Positions 8,969-17,382 are shown, counted from the stretch's first letter. The stretch: DNA of 64,000 bases from Pseudomonadales bacterium (GCA_024234675.1 JACKNU010000001.1:956709-1020708); one strand, 5' to 3'. The notes: generated from the sequence alone by a model not told the origin. Numbers and translations: made by a program.

Positions 8969-9259
8969 CTAGTCGCTGTCCACACCGTGTTTCCATACCA
9001 CCCGGTCCTCCCGGCCCTCGGGCTTCACCGGCAGGTCGGCCTGGCTGATCTTCATCTTGTCATCGCCATCCACGTTGAAACCGATGGTGGTGATGCGGTC
9101 GAAAAATTCCTGGTACCACTTCTCCCGGGTGGGAGCCAGGTCCTGCATCTCCTTCTCGATGAGCTTGAAGCGCTCTTCCTGCTCGGCGATTTCTTCCTCC
9201 AGCCACTGGCGGACCTCGGGTGCGAGATCGTGCTCGATAAACAGGTTCTTGAATGTCAT
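8969..9259 (-). CDS. small charged protein of unknown function
   Basis: This 96-residue protein is not one I recognise. It is strongly acidic and helical in its first 60 residues (LEEEIAEQEERFKLIEKEM suggests a coiled coil), with no signal peptide, membrane segment or cysteine. GCAGGAG precedes the ATG. It lies between the CaiB and bicupin genes with gaps of 40 and 51 nt, so it is probably co-transcribed and may be an accessory or small subunit of one of these enzymes. Confidence 0.7.
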   Translation of the reverse strand: MTFKNLFIEHDLAPEVRQWLEEEIAEQEERFKLIEKEMQDLAPTREKWYQEFFDRITTIGFNVDGDDKMKISQADLPVKPEGREDRVVWKHGVDSD

Positions 9260-9299
9260 GGGCCTACTCCTGCGTTCAGGTTACTTTGATATACCGATG

Positions 9300-10508
9300 T
9301 CAGTTCTGCGCGGGCAGCACCACCTCGCCGGCGGCGAGCATGCTGTCTATGGTCGCCTGGTCCAACCCCGCCTCGCGCAGGATCTCCTGGCTGTGCTCCC
9401 CCAGGCGCGGCGCCATGGCGCGAATGGAGGCCGGGGTCCGGCCGAAGTTCATGGGCGGGCTGCTCATGCGGACCCGGCCCTCGGTGGGGTGCTCGGCCTC
9501 CTGCCAGAAACCCGACTCCACCAGGTGGGGGTCGTCTATCAGGTCATCCAGGGTGTTCACAACCATCATGGGCACGTTGGTCTCACCCAGCAGGGCCAGC
9601 CAGTCGGCGCGGTCGCGGGTGGCGATGATCTCGCCGGTAACACGGTAGGACTGGTTGATATTCTGCAGCCGCGTGGCCATGTCGATAAAGCGCTCGTCCT
9701 CGGCCAGCTCCGGCCGCCCGGCCAGCTCGCAGAAGGTGCGCCAGTGGTTGTCCCAGTAGGGCAATACCGCCAGGTACAGACCGTCCCGGGTCTTGTAGGG
9801 TCGCCGATGCTTCGCCATCAGGCGCACATAGCCAGCCGTGCCTATGGGGGGCTCGAAAGTCTGGCCCCAGAGGTGCTCGGTCATTACGAAGGACACCATG
9901 GACTCGAACATGGGCACCTCGATCTCCTGGCCCTCGCCGCTGCGTTCCCGGTGGAACAGGGCCGCCAGCACGGATTGCACCACCACCATGGCGGTGGTCT
10001 TGTCGGCGATGATGGTGGGCAGGTAGCGGGGCTCGCCCTCCACCATGCTCTGCAGCACCGCGATACCGCTGGCGGCCTGGATGGAATCGTCCAGCGCGCC
10101 CTTGTTGCCATAGGGGCCCTTGCGGCTGTAGCCATAGGTGGCGCAGTACACCACCTGCGGGTTTACCGCCTGCACGGCCGGGTAATCCAGGCCCAGGCGC
10201 TGCATGGCCTGGGGGCGGAAATTGTGCACCACCACGTCGGCGGTCTTGATGATGTCCAGGGCGGCATTGCGCCCGCGCGCTGACTTGAGATCCAGTGCCA
10301 CCGAGCGTTTGTTGCGGTTGCAGGTGAGGTAGAGGGAACCCATATCGCGGTGATTGCGATGGGGCCCCAGGTTGCGGTTGGTATCGCCACCGGGGGGTTC
10401 GATCTTGATCACGTCGGCGCCCAGGTCGCCCAGCATCTGGCAGGCGTAGGGACCCAACACCACGCTGGTCATCTCCACCACCCGGATACCTTCCAGCGGC
10501 GCGCTCAC
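9300..10508 (-). CDS. CaiB/BaiF-family (class III) CoA-transferase
   Basis: This 402-residue protein has the family hallmarks: LEGIRVVEMTSVVLGPYACQ at the N-terminus, GADVIKIEPPGGD near residue 35, RNKRSVALDLKS near 65, and VVVHNFRP near 95. Class III enzymes move CoA between carboxylic acids; the nucleophile is an Asp, and D140/D141 in the GALDDS segment is the likely candidate. The start is a GTG overlapping the amidohydrolase stop in GTGA, so the two are coupled. With the HMG-CoA lyase in the same run, it may activate a branched 3-hydroxy acid (inference; the family includes a succinate:HMG CoA-transferase). Confidence 0.88.
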   Translation of the reverse strand: MSAPLEGIRVVEMTSVVLGPYACQMLGDLGADVIKIEPPGGDTNRNLGPHRNHRDMGSLYLTCNRNKRSVALDLKSARGRNAALDIIKTADVVVHNFRPQAMQRLGLDYPAVQAVNPQVVYCATYGYSRKGPYGNKGALDDSIQAASGIAVLQSMVEGEPRYLPTIIADKTTAMVVVQSVLAALFHRERSGEGQEIEVPMFESMVSFVMTEHLWGQTFEPPIGTAGYVRLMAKHRRPYKTRDGLYLAVLPYWDNHWRTFCELAGRPELAEDERFIDMATRLQNINQSYRVTGEIIATRDRADWLALLGETNVPMMVVNTLDDLIDDPHLVESGFWQEAEHPTEGRVRMSSPPMNFGRTPASIRAMAPRLGEHSQEILREAGLDQATIDSMLAAGEVVLPAQN

Positions 10509-11377
10509 TTGACCCGGCCCTCCAGGCCGTAGACGCGCAGTGCGTTGTCGCGCATGAACTTGCGGCGCACCTCGGGCTTGAGCCCCAGGGCGTCAATCTC
10601 CTGCACCGTGCGCTCAAAGCGCAGCACCGGGAAGTCGGTGCCGAACAGGACCTTGTCCTGGCCATAGGAGTTGATGTATTTCACCACGCTTTCCGGCCAG
10701 TACCTGGGGCTGTGGGCATCGGTGGCGATGTAGACGTTCTCGTGTTTCCAGGCCATGGCGATCATCTCGTCGTGCCAGGGTATGCCGACATGGGAACCGA
10801 TCAGCTTCAGCTCCGGCAGGTCGCAGGCGATATCGTCCAGATATATGGGGCGTCCCACGGAACGGCAGCGCTGCTCTTTGGAGTAGATCAGCGACTGCCC
10901 CACCTGCATCTGCACCGGAATGCCCAGCTCGATGCACTTGGCGTAAAACGGGTAGTACCTGGCGTGATTGGCCGGCAATTCGAACCAGTGCGGATAGAGG
11001 TGGGCGCCGATAAAACCCATATTGGTCACGGCATCTTCCAGGGCCCGCACCCCATCCATGCCGGTGTAGGGGTCGATACCTATAAGGCCCAGAAAGCGAT
11101 CCGGGTAACGCGCCACCGCATCCGCGACCACCTCGGGGGGCATATGGTAGGACCCGGGCAGCCCGACCCGGCCGGACTTGGCGGCCACCAGGAAGCCGGC
11201 CTGGATATTGGCCGCGTCCATGCCGGCGAGCATCTGCTCCAGGCTGATGCCGCCGCTGCCGTGTTCGCCCTTGACCTTGCCCATGAAAAATTCGTCGGTC
11301 CAGCCCGGGCGGTGGGACAGGGCTTCCGCGGTCCAGATATTGACCACCGTATCGATGGCCCCGTAGTCGTCAGTCAT
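10505..11377 (-). CDS. amidohydrolase-2 family TIM-barrel protein
   Basis: This 290-residue protein matches the PF04909-type barrel: the GLIGIDPYTG strand, the IGSHVGIPW metal-site segment and the late FGTDFPVLRF with its conserved Asp. The N-terminal HxH expected after strand 1 is not visible: the position reads IDTVVNIWT. Metal binding may therefore differ from the ACMSD-type decarboxylases and lactonases of this family. The ATG at 11377 follows AGGAAGAG and starts 8 nt after the metal-transporter stop. It is coupled to the CoA-transferase downstream. It is probably a hydrolase or decarboxylase acting on the pathway substrate. Confidence 0.78.
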   Translation of the reverse strand: MTDDYGAIDTVVNIWTAEALSHRPGWTDEFFMGKVKGEHGSGGISLEQMLAGMDAANIQAGFLVAAKSGRVGLPGSYHMPPEVVADAVARYPDRFLGLIGIDPYTGMDGVRALEDAVTNMGFIGAHLYPHWFELPANHARYYPFYAKCIELGIPVQMQVGQSLIYSKEQRCRSVGRPIYLDDIACDLPELKLIGSHVGIPWHDEMIAMAWKHENVYIATDAHSPRYWPESVVKYINSYGQDKVLFGTDFPVLRFERTVQEIDALGLKPEVRRKFMRDNALRVYGLEGRVK

Positions 11378-11385
11378 CGCTCTTC

Positions 11386-12111
11386 CTATAGTCCGAGCAC
11401 GGCGATAGCGAGGCCGCACACTGCGATCGTGCCGCCGGCTATGGCGTCGCTGAAGCGTTCCATGGCCGGCAGCCGCACCGCCCTGAGGCCCCAGACCGCG
11501 ATCATGACCGCCGCCAGCATGGTGAGCACCGTCACCAGGGCAAACACCCCGGTCACGGCAGCCAGGCCCGCCACGCTCTCCTTGGCGGCGGGAAACATAA
11601 GCAAGGGTATCAGCGGCTCGCAGGGGCCCAGCACGAATACGATAAAGATGGCCCAGGCGGCGGGTGAACGCTGCTTGCCGGCGGCGTCACCGGCGCTGTG
11701 AACATGGGCGTGATCGCCGTGGTGGGTGTGGACATGTGCATGGCGTTCGCCACCATGGCTGTGCCAGTGAATATGGGGCTTGTTGCGGTGGGCCCGGCGC
11801 AGGCCCCAGGCCATGTATACCAGCCCGAAGGACAGCAGCGCCCAGGCAGCCAGTTCCCCGCGCCAGCCCTCCACCCACTCCAGGGCACCCAGCTGGATGC
11901 TGGCATAGATACCGATAATCCCCAGCAGCACCGAACCGACGATATGGCCGCTGCCGCACAGCAGGGTCATGCGCAGGGTCTTGCCCGCCGACCAGCCGCG
12001 GCTTTTCGCCAGGGCCACGAAGGGCAGGTAGTGATCCGGCCCCAACAGGGTGTGTACAAAGGCTATCGCTGCGGCGGTCCAACACAGGACCAGGATTTCT
12101 GGCGTTATCAA
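11386..12111 (-). CDS. NicO/UreH-type nickel-cobalt transporter with His-rich loop
   Basis: This 241-residue membrane protein has the metal-transport signature HTLLGPDHYLPF in its first segment, a long cytoplasmic or periplasmic loop very rich in His (about residues 110-140, with HIHWHSHGG and HVHTHHGDHAH), and a hydrophobic C-terminal half containing GPCEPLIPLL. Such proteins move Ni, Co or other divalent metals across the inner membrane. It is the first gene of a run that ends with the His-tailed cupin, so it likely supplies metal to enzymes of the run. A strong promoter with a dyad operator lies directly upstream. Confidence 0.75.
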   Translation of the reverse strand: MITPEILVLCWTAAAIAFVHTLLGPDHYLPFVALAKSRGWSAGKTLRMTLLCGSGHIVGSVLLGIIGIYASIQLGALEWVEGWRGELAAWALLSFGLVYMAWGLRRAHRNKPHIHWHSHGGERHAHVHTHHGDHAHVHSAGDAAGKQRSPAAWAIFIVFVLGPCEPLIPLLMFPAAKESVAGLAAVTGVFALVTVLTMLAAVMIAVWGLRAVRLPAMERFSDAIAGGTIAVCGLAIAVLGL

Positions 12112-12133
12112 GCTGGTGACCCGCTTCCGGTTA

Positions 12134-12155
12134 AATGTACCATTGTTAGTACATT
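12134..12155. promoter_or_regulatory. 22-bp dyad operator before the metal-transporter operon
   Basis: AATGTAC and GTACATT form perfect 7-bp arms around an 8-nt spacer. The site lies 23 nt before the transporter start and just downstream of a TTGAAG/TATAAT promoter, a position that suits repression. Its A/T-rich symmetric form is reminiscent of metal-responsive sites, but I cannot name the regulator. Confidence 0.55.
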
Positions 12156-12165
12156 ATATCTTTTG

Positions 12166-12194
12166 ATTATAGGCAGCATGCACCAGCCCTTCAA
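12166..12194 (-). promoter_or_regulatory. sigma70-type promoter of the transporter-to-lyase operon
   Basis: On the minus strand TTGAAG (12189-12194) is followed after 17 nt by a perfect TATAAT (12166-12171). A second TATAAT lies at 12153-12158. Transcription would run into the metal transporter gene at 12111 and probably on through the amidohydrolase, CaiB, small protein, bicupin and lyase genes. Confidence 0.65.
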
Positions 12195-12218
12195 GCCCCG
12201 CGGCACGCGCCGGCGGCT

Positions 12219-13421
12219 TCAGTCGATCACGCCCTCTGCGCGCAGGCGCTCCAGCTCGGCCGCATCCAGCTGCAGCAGGCCGCCGAGAATCTCCTCGTTG
12301 TGGCTGCCCACCGCCGACCCGGGCCAGTCAGTGCGCCCGGGCGTGGCGCCCAGCCGGGGCATGATGGCGGGGATTTTCAGCGGCTTGCCGTCTATTTCCA
12401 CGGTTTCGAACAGCCCGCGAGCCTGGTACTGGGGGTCTGCCATCATGTCCTCGACGCTGTAGATGGGCCCCACCGGCACGCGCTCCTGCTCCAGGGTGTT
12501 GATGATGTGGGTGGAGGAATGGCTGGCGCACCACAGGGCCAGCGCCTCGTCGATTTCCTCTTCGTGGACGATGCGCCCGGCGTTGTCCGCCATGGCGGGA
12601 TTCTCCGCCATGTCGGAGCGGCCGGCGGCCACCATCAGGCGCTTGAATATGGAATCGCCATTGCCGCCTATGACCACGTACTTGCCATCATCGCAGCGGT
12701 AGGTATTGGTGGGCACGATACCGGTTACCGTGGTGCCGGAAGGCTCGCGAATCACCCCGGCGCCATCGTACTCGGGCACTATGCCCTCCATCAGGTTGAA
12801 CACCGACTCGTACAGGGCGACATCGATAACCTGGCCCTCCCCCGCGCCGGGCTTCGCGCGCTGGATCAGCGCCAGGGCGATACCCAGGGCTGCGTGAATG
12901 GCCGCCACGGTGTCCCCCAGGCTGATATTGGGCCGCACCGGCGCCTTGCCCGGCTCACCATTGATGTAGCGGAAGCCGCCGAAGCCCTCGGTGACCGAGG
13001 CGTAACCGGGCTTGCCGGCATAGGGGCCGGTCTGGCCGTAACCCGAGATACGGGCGTACACCAGCCCGGGGTTGCGGGCCTTGACCTGTTCCGGCCCCAG
13101 GCCCCACTTTTCCATCATGCCCGGACGAAAGTTTTCTATCGCCACGTCCGCGCTCTCCAGCAGTTGCAGCGCCAGCTCGCGGCCGCGTTCACTCTTGAGG
13201 TCCAGGGTGACGCTCTTCTTGTTGCGCCCCAGGCTGCGGTACCACAGGGAGGTGCCGTCGCGCACCTGGCGCCAGCCCCGTATCGGGTCGCCGCCGGGGG
13301 GCTCGACCTTGATCACTTCGGCGCCAAAATACGCCAGGATGGTGCCGGTGAAAGGACCAGCGAGCAGCTGACCCATCTCGATCACCCGCACCCCGTCCAG
13401 GGGTCTTTGCGAATCACTCAT
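12219..13421 (-). CDS. second CaiB/BaiF-family CoA-transferase
   Basis: This 400-residue class III CoA-transferase has LDGVRVIEMGQLLAGPFTG, AEVIKVEPPGGDPIRGW, RNKKSVTLDLKS and the GGFRYINGEPGKAPVRPNIS block typical of the succinyl-CoA-dependent dicarboxylate branch. At the place where many members carry the catalytic Asp (GYD) it reads GYASVTEG, as in a known sub-branch, so the nucleophile should be checked by alignment. The ATG at 13421 is preferred to a GTG 6 nt upstream because GGAAAGG then has normal spacing. It is not obviously co-transcribed with the transporter operon, which has its own promoter in the 107-nt gap. Confidence 0.87.
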   Translation of the reverse strand: MSDSQRPLDGVRVIEMGQLLAGPFTGTILAYFGAEVIKVEPPGGDPIRGWRQVRDGTSLWYRSLGRNKKSVTLDLKSERGRELALQLLESADVAIENFRPGMMEKWGLGPEQVKARNPGLVYARISGYGQTGPYAGKPGYASVTEGFGGFRYINGEPGKAPVRPNISLGDTVAAIHAALGIALALIQRAKPGAGEGQVIDVALYESVFNLMEGIVPEYDGAGVIREPSGTTVTGIVPTNTYRCDDGKYVVIGGNGDSIFKRLMVAAGRSDMAENPAMADNAGRIVHEEEIDEALALWCASHSSTHIINTLEQERVPVGPIYSVEDMMADPQYQARGLFETVEIDGKPLKIPAIMPRLGATPGRTDWPGSAVGSHNEEILGGLLQLDAAELERLRAEGVID

Positions 13422-13490
13422 TACCACTTACCTTTCCATGTTGAAATCATGCACCGAAGCTGTCATTGAGCATAACCGATCTGGGCCCGG

Positions 13491-13518
13491 ACTATAACTT
13501 GACTGAAAGTTATGTCAA
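13491..13518 (-). promoter_or_regulatory. promoter and nested dyads for the second CaiB gene
   Basis: On the minus strand a perfect TTGACA (13513-13518) is followed after 16 nt by TATAGT (13491-13496). The spacer is itself symmetric: ATAACTT and AAGTTAT arms around 6 nt (13494-13513), overlapped by TTGAC/GTCAA arms around 10 nt (13499-13518). A regulator bound here would block RNA polymerase. The same region lies 92 nt before the divergent symporter gene. Confidence 0.65.
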
Positions 13519-13609
13519 TATAACATTTGGCCTGGAACGGTGCTGCAAGCAGGCGTGCCACGGGTACTGTCCATGACATTTTATATCGTTAACAAATGGT
13601 GCGGCGAGG

Positions 13610-15013
13610 ATGCTTGATGCCGATGTCGTACTGGCCACGCTGGTCGTCTACAAGATCCTGCTGATCCTGATCGGGCTATGGGCCCAACGGCGGGTACGCT
13701 CCGAACAGGACTTTTTCCTGGCGGGCAGGCAAGTGGGACCCTGGGTGGCGGCGGTGAGCTACTGCGCCAGTGCCGCCTCCGCCTGGACCCTTCTGGGCAT
13801 GAGCGGCCTGGCCTTCGCGATCGGCCTGTCGGCACTGTGGGTGGCGCTGGGAGCCGTGCTGGGCTGTGCGTTTTCATGGTGGGTGGTGGCGCCACGGGTC
13901 GTGGCCATCAGCGGCCGGCAACAACTGCTGTCGGCCACCGAGTTTATCGCCCTGGGCACCAGTGGCCGCCAGCGCCAGCGTATCATCGCGCTGGTCTCCG
14001 CCATCATTCTGTTCTGATTCCTGATCTACATCGCCTCCCAGTTCCAGGGGGCGGGCAATACCTTTGCCGCCACCTTCGATATGACCAGCGGCAGCAGCAT
14101 CGCCCTGGGCGGCGCGATCATCCTGCTATACACCCTGCTGGGCGGCTTCTGGGCGGTAAGCGTTACCGATACCCTGCAGGGGCTGCTGATGATACTGGCC
14201 GCCATTCTCCTGCCGGTCGCGGCGCTGCTGGAATTGGGAGGTCCGGTCGCATTCTGGTCGGCCCTCACCGCCCGGACCGGGGCGCAGTACATGAGCCTCA
14301 CGGGGGGCAGCATGGGACTGCTCGCCGCAGGCATGCTGGCCGGCTCGCTGGCGGTGGGCATATCCTCCCTGGGACAACCGCACCTGGTGGCCCGCTTCAT
14401 GGCACTGCGCGACACGCGGGCGCTGCGCCTGGGGCAGATCATCGCCACCGGCTGGTACGCAGTGGTGTTTTTCGGGATGTGCCTGGTCGGCCTGGCCGGG
14501 CGCCTGCTGGCGGGGGCAACGGACAATCCCGAACAGGTTTTTTTCGCGCTCAACGCCGCCCTGTTCCCCTCGGTGCTGGGAGCGGTGCTGCTAGCGGCCG
14601 TGCTGTCGGCCATCATGTCCACCGCCGACAGCATGCTGCTGGTGGCGGGCACCACCGTGGCCCACGACCTGGGCGTCACCGGCCGCCACCGGGCCCATGC
14701 ACTGCTTGTTTCGCGGCTGGTGATCGCGGCACTATCGGTGGCCGCCATCCTGGTGGCCATCTATATACCGGCGACCATCTTCCAGCGGGTACTGTTCGCC
14801 TGGGTGGCGATCGGTTCAGCCCTGGGGCCGATCATACTATGCCGCGCCCTGGGCCGATCGCCCCCGCCCGCGCGCATCCTGCCGGCCATTGCCACCGGCT
14901 TTACGGCGGCGGTGACTTGCTACCTGCTGCCCGACACGCCCGGGGACCTTTTGGAACGGAGCCTGCCCTTTGCCCTGGGCCTGGCTGTCCTGCTGTTCCG
15001 CCCCAGCCGCTAG
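13610..15013 (+). pseudogene. sodium:solute symporter (SSS family) interrupted by an in-frame TGA
   Basis: The reading frame encodes an SSS-family transporter of about 467 residues: VYKILLILIGLWAQRRV, the DFFLAGRQVGPWVAA segment, TEFIALG, then after the interruption LIYIASQFQGAGNTF and the helix with LLGGFWAVSVTDTLQG. A TGA at 14015-14017 stops translation after IILF; the same frame then continues without frameshift to a TAG at 15011-15013. One base change (for example from TGG, TGC or CGA) explains it. It is either a recent pseudogene, a sequencing error, or read through. Its substrate is unknown. Its final TAG shares CTAG with the convergent Rieske gene. Confidence 0.8.
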
Positions 15014-16179
15014 GCGCGCTTGTCATCGCTGCGGGATACGCCTTGCAGTGGCGGTCGCAGCGGCGGCACCAGCGGCACCGTGTCAAGGGCCCAGCGCAGC
15101 TCCGGGTTGAGGCGTCGCGCCGGGGAGGGAATGGTAAAGGCCTTCTCGCCGCGATAGGGCTCCATAGCGCGGGTATCGATTTTCCAGCCCTTCTCCTCGA
15201 TGTGGATCTTGCGCACCTTGCGCCAGGCCGCCATGAACTTGTCCTGCTCCACCGACACCTCGTGCTCCAGTGATTCCGGCAGGTGGTGCGGCGCTATCGC
15301 CTCGACGATGTGGGCGTCCTCGGCAAACACTTTCAGGGTGCGCTTGACCGAACCCTTGTCAAACATGCCCCACTTGAAAAAGTTGCGCACCTGCACCACG
15401 AAGGAGCGGGTCGTGAACTCGTCCACCGGCGTGTTGGCGTCAAATATAATCATTTCCATCCAGGAGTTGACCTGTATATGCAGGCGCACGCAGTGGCCCG
15501 ACAGGTAAAACCCCGGGTGCACGTGGGTCTCGGCCTTGTCCTTGCGGGCAAAACGCATCAGGCCGGCGTTACCCTGCATGGGGGGCGGGTACAGCACGCA
15601 GGAGGAGGAGCCGGCAATATCGCTGCGCTCCATTTTTGCAATACGGTTCTTGGCCGCCATCTCCTGGTAGCCGAAGCCGGGATGCACGAAGGAGGTATGG
15701 GCGATGTCGATGCCGTTCTCCACCACCCGGTCCACCGATGCCTTCCAGGTGAACTCGGTTTCGATAGGGCGCCACTTATCGCGGTCGTCAAACTCCGGAA
15801 AGGGCGGGATGGGGTAGCGCTCGGACTCGGGGAGATCGCCCATGAAAACCCAGATCATGCCGTAGCGCTCCTGGGTCGGGTAGGCATCGATGCGGGCGCG
15901 CTCGGGGACCTCGGCGCCCTCCCCCCTCGAGGGAATGAACTGCACCTTGCCCTCGGCGTCGAATTCCCAGCCGTGGTAGGGGCAGGCCACGCAGTCGCGC
16001 TTGGTGGTCCAACCGCCCGCCAGGGAGCCCCCGCGGTGAATACAAATATCACTGAGGCAATTAACCTTGCCCGACTTGTCGCGAAACAGCACGAAGTTCT
16101 GGCCCAGCAGCCGCGCCTGCACCGGTTTGTCCTTGACCGCCCTTGACCACTCCGCCACGTACCAGAGATTTGTCAGCAT
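15010..16179 (-). CDS. Rieske non-heme iron oxygenase, alpha subunit
   Basis: This 389-residue protein has a complete Rieske cluster motif: C46-I-H48 followed by C66-P-Y-H69. The mononuclear iron site reads NGIDIAHTSFVH, with D158, H161 and H166. The layout and length match the aromatic-ring hydroxylating / O-demethylase type that act as a single oxygenase component with separate reductase and ferredoxin; neither is adjacent. It hydroxylates or demethylates a ring or steroid-like substrate, not identifiable here. The ATG at 16179 follows GGGGGAG and matches the usual MLTNLWY start. The C-terminal stop overlaps the symporter stop in CTAG. Confidence 0.87.
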   Translation of the reverse strand: MLTNLWYVAEWSRAVKDKPVQARLLGQNFVLFRDKSGKVNCLSDICIHRGGSLAGGWTTKRDCVACPYHGWEFDAEGKVQFIPSRGEGAEVPERARIDAYPTQERYGMIWVFMGDLPESERYPIPPFPEFDDRDKWRPIETEFTWKASVDRVVENGIDIAHTSFVHPGFGYQEMAAKNRIAKMERSDIAGSSSCVLYPPPMQGNAGLMRFARKDKAETHVHPGFYLSGHCVRLHIQVNSWMEMIIFDANTPVDEFTTRSFVVQVRNFFKWGMFDKGSVKRTLKVFAEDAHIVEAIAPHHLPESLEHEVSVEQDKFMAAWRKVRKIHIEEKGWKIDTRAMEPYRGEKAFTIPSPARRLNPELRWALDTVPLVPPLRPPLQGVSRSDDKRA

Positions 16180-16401
16180 GCTCCCCCCGCTTGAATTTGT
16201 TTTTCCGCCTTCATTATACGCCACAGGCGCAGAAACGGATTACTTGCCGTCGGCGCCTTCGCCGCGCACTGCGACTCCGGCCTGGCAGGCACTGCGAACT
16301 GTTCCGCCAGGGCATCGAAAAATAGTTCAAGCTCAAGTGAACCACCCCCGAGACGGCCCCGTATAACTGACCACAACACCCATTTGCTAGAGGTCAACCA
16401 C

Positions 16402-16812
16402 ATGTCTATCCGTTCTGTCGTCGTCGCCGCCGCTGCGCTGAGTGCCGCCCTGGCTTACAACCCCGTCGCCACCGCCGCGGAAGACGCCGCGGCCCCGGCC
16501 ACCATCATCATCTACCGCGCAGACGAATCGATCAAAACCAGCCGCCTGCGCCCCGCTATCCACATCAATGGCGGCGCCGTCAGCCGCCTTGACCGGGACG
16601 AGGTACTGGTTCTCGAGCGGGCGCCCGGGGCCTACACCCTGGACTCCAGCATGCCCGGCACCGAGGCCATCACCCTGGACCTGAAGCCGGGTGCGACCTA
16701 CTACGTGCACTCCGAGCTGAAGATGCGCGGCTCGCAGGTAGAATCCACCCTGGTGGAGGTCGAGGAACAGGTAGCCCGGGTGCAGCAACCAGACATCGGT
16801 TCAGCCATCTGA
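16402..16812 (+). CDS. secreted DUF2846-like protein
   Basis: This 136-residue protein starts with a signal peptide (SIRSVVVAAAALSAALA, likely cleaved after ATAA). Its body has the small beta domain pattern of DUF2846: IIIYRADESIKTSRLRP, an IHINGG turn, APGAYTLD, and PGATYYVHSEL. Such proteins are exported, but their function is unknown. The ATG at 16402 follows GAGGT with 7 nt spacing. A TATAAC at 16362-16367 could be the -10. It converges with the DUF1439-like gene 12 nt away. Confidence 0.7.
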   Translation: MSIRSVVVAAAALSAALAYNPVATAAEDAAAPATIIIYRADESIKTSRLRPAIHINGGAVSRLDRDEVLVLERAPGAYTLDSSMPGTEAITLDLKPGATYYVHSELKMRGSQVESTLVEVEEQVARVQQPDIGSAI

Positions 16813-16824
16813 CGGGGGCAGCAG

Positions 16825-17382
16825 TCACTCGTACCCTACCTGTATGACGATGCCCTCCCTGCCGTAACTGATATCCTTGATGCCGTTGCTGAACGGCTGG
16901 ATGTAGGGGTGGGGGGGCACGTCCGTCCGCACCGGGTTACTGACCCGCGCCTGCCACTCACTGTTCACACCCTGCAACACCTTGCGCGTAAAGGCGTTGT
17001 CGTTGGCGAATCTTAGTTCATCCAGCTTCGGATCGAACAACAGTACCTGCCGCGTCGCCGGATCGTAACCCAGCCCACCGGACAGCATCGCCACGCCCTC
17101 CTCGCTCAGCGCGATACCCTGCTCCGGCCGGTGGTCGTAGGCCTGCACCCGCATGCGCACCGCAACCCGCCTGGCATCCGGATACAGCACCGTGGGCTCG
17201 CTGAGGAACAGATTCACCTGCCCGAACGCCAGGGCCTGGGGAAACATACTGCGCGCCATGTTGGTCGCCAGTTCCGCCGATACCGGTACTGAACCGGCAA
17301 AACCCGCGCTCACGCCTGGCGCCGCCAGCAGGGCGGCCGCCGCACACAACAGGCTCACGACGCCTGCAACCGATCTCTTCAT
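16825..17382 (-). CDS. periplasmic DUF1439-like protein
   Basis: This 185-residue protein begins with a basic and hydrophobic signal peptide (MKRSVAGVVSLLCAAAALLA) and carries the pattern of the YceB/DUF1439 family: a lumenal strand segment VSAELATNMARSMFP, then RVAVRMRVQAYD and VLQGVNSEWQARV. The family is found in the envelope and resembles lipid-binding proteins. No lipobox cysteine is clear at the cleavage region, so it is probably soluble. The ATG at 17382 is chosen for its GAGGG spaced 6 nt upstream. Confidence 0.6.
   Translation of the reverse strand: MKRSVAGVVSLLCAAAALLAAPGVSAGFAGSVPVSAELATNMARSMFPQALAFGQVNLFLSEPTVLYPDARRVAVRMRVQAYDHRPEQGIALSEEGVAMLSGGLGYDPATRQVLLFDPKLDELRFANDNAFTRKVLQGVNSEWQARVSNPVRTDVPPHPYIQPFSNGIKDISYGREGIVIQVGYE

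Noticed and set aside
14015..14017. TGA in the symporter as a selenocysteine codon
   Set aside because: SSS transporters are not known selenoproteins and I see no convincing selenocysteine-insertion stem-loop right after the codon.
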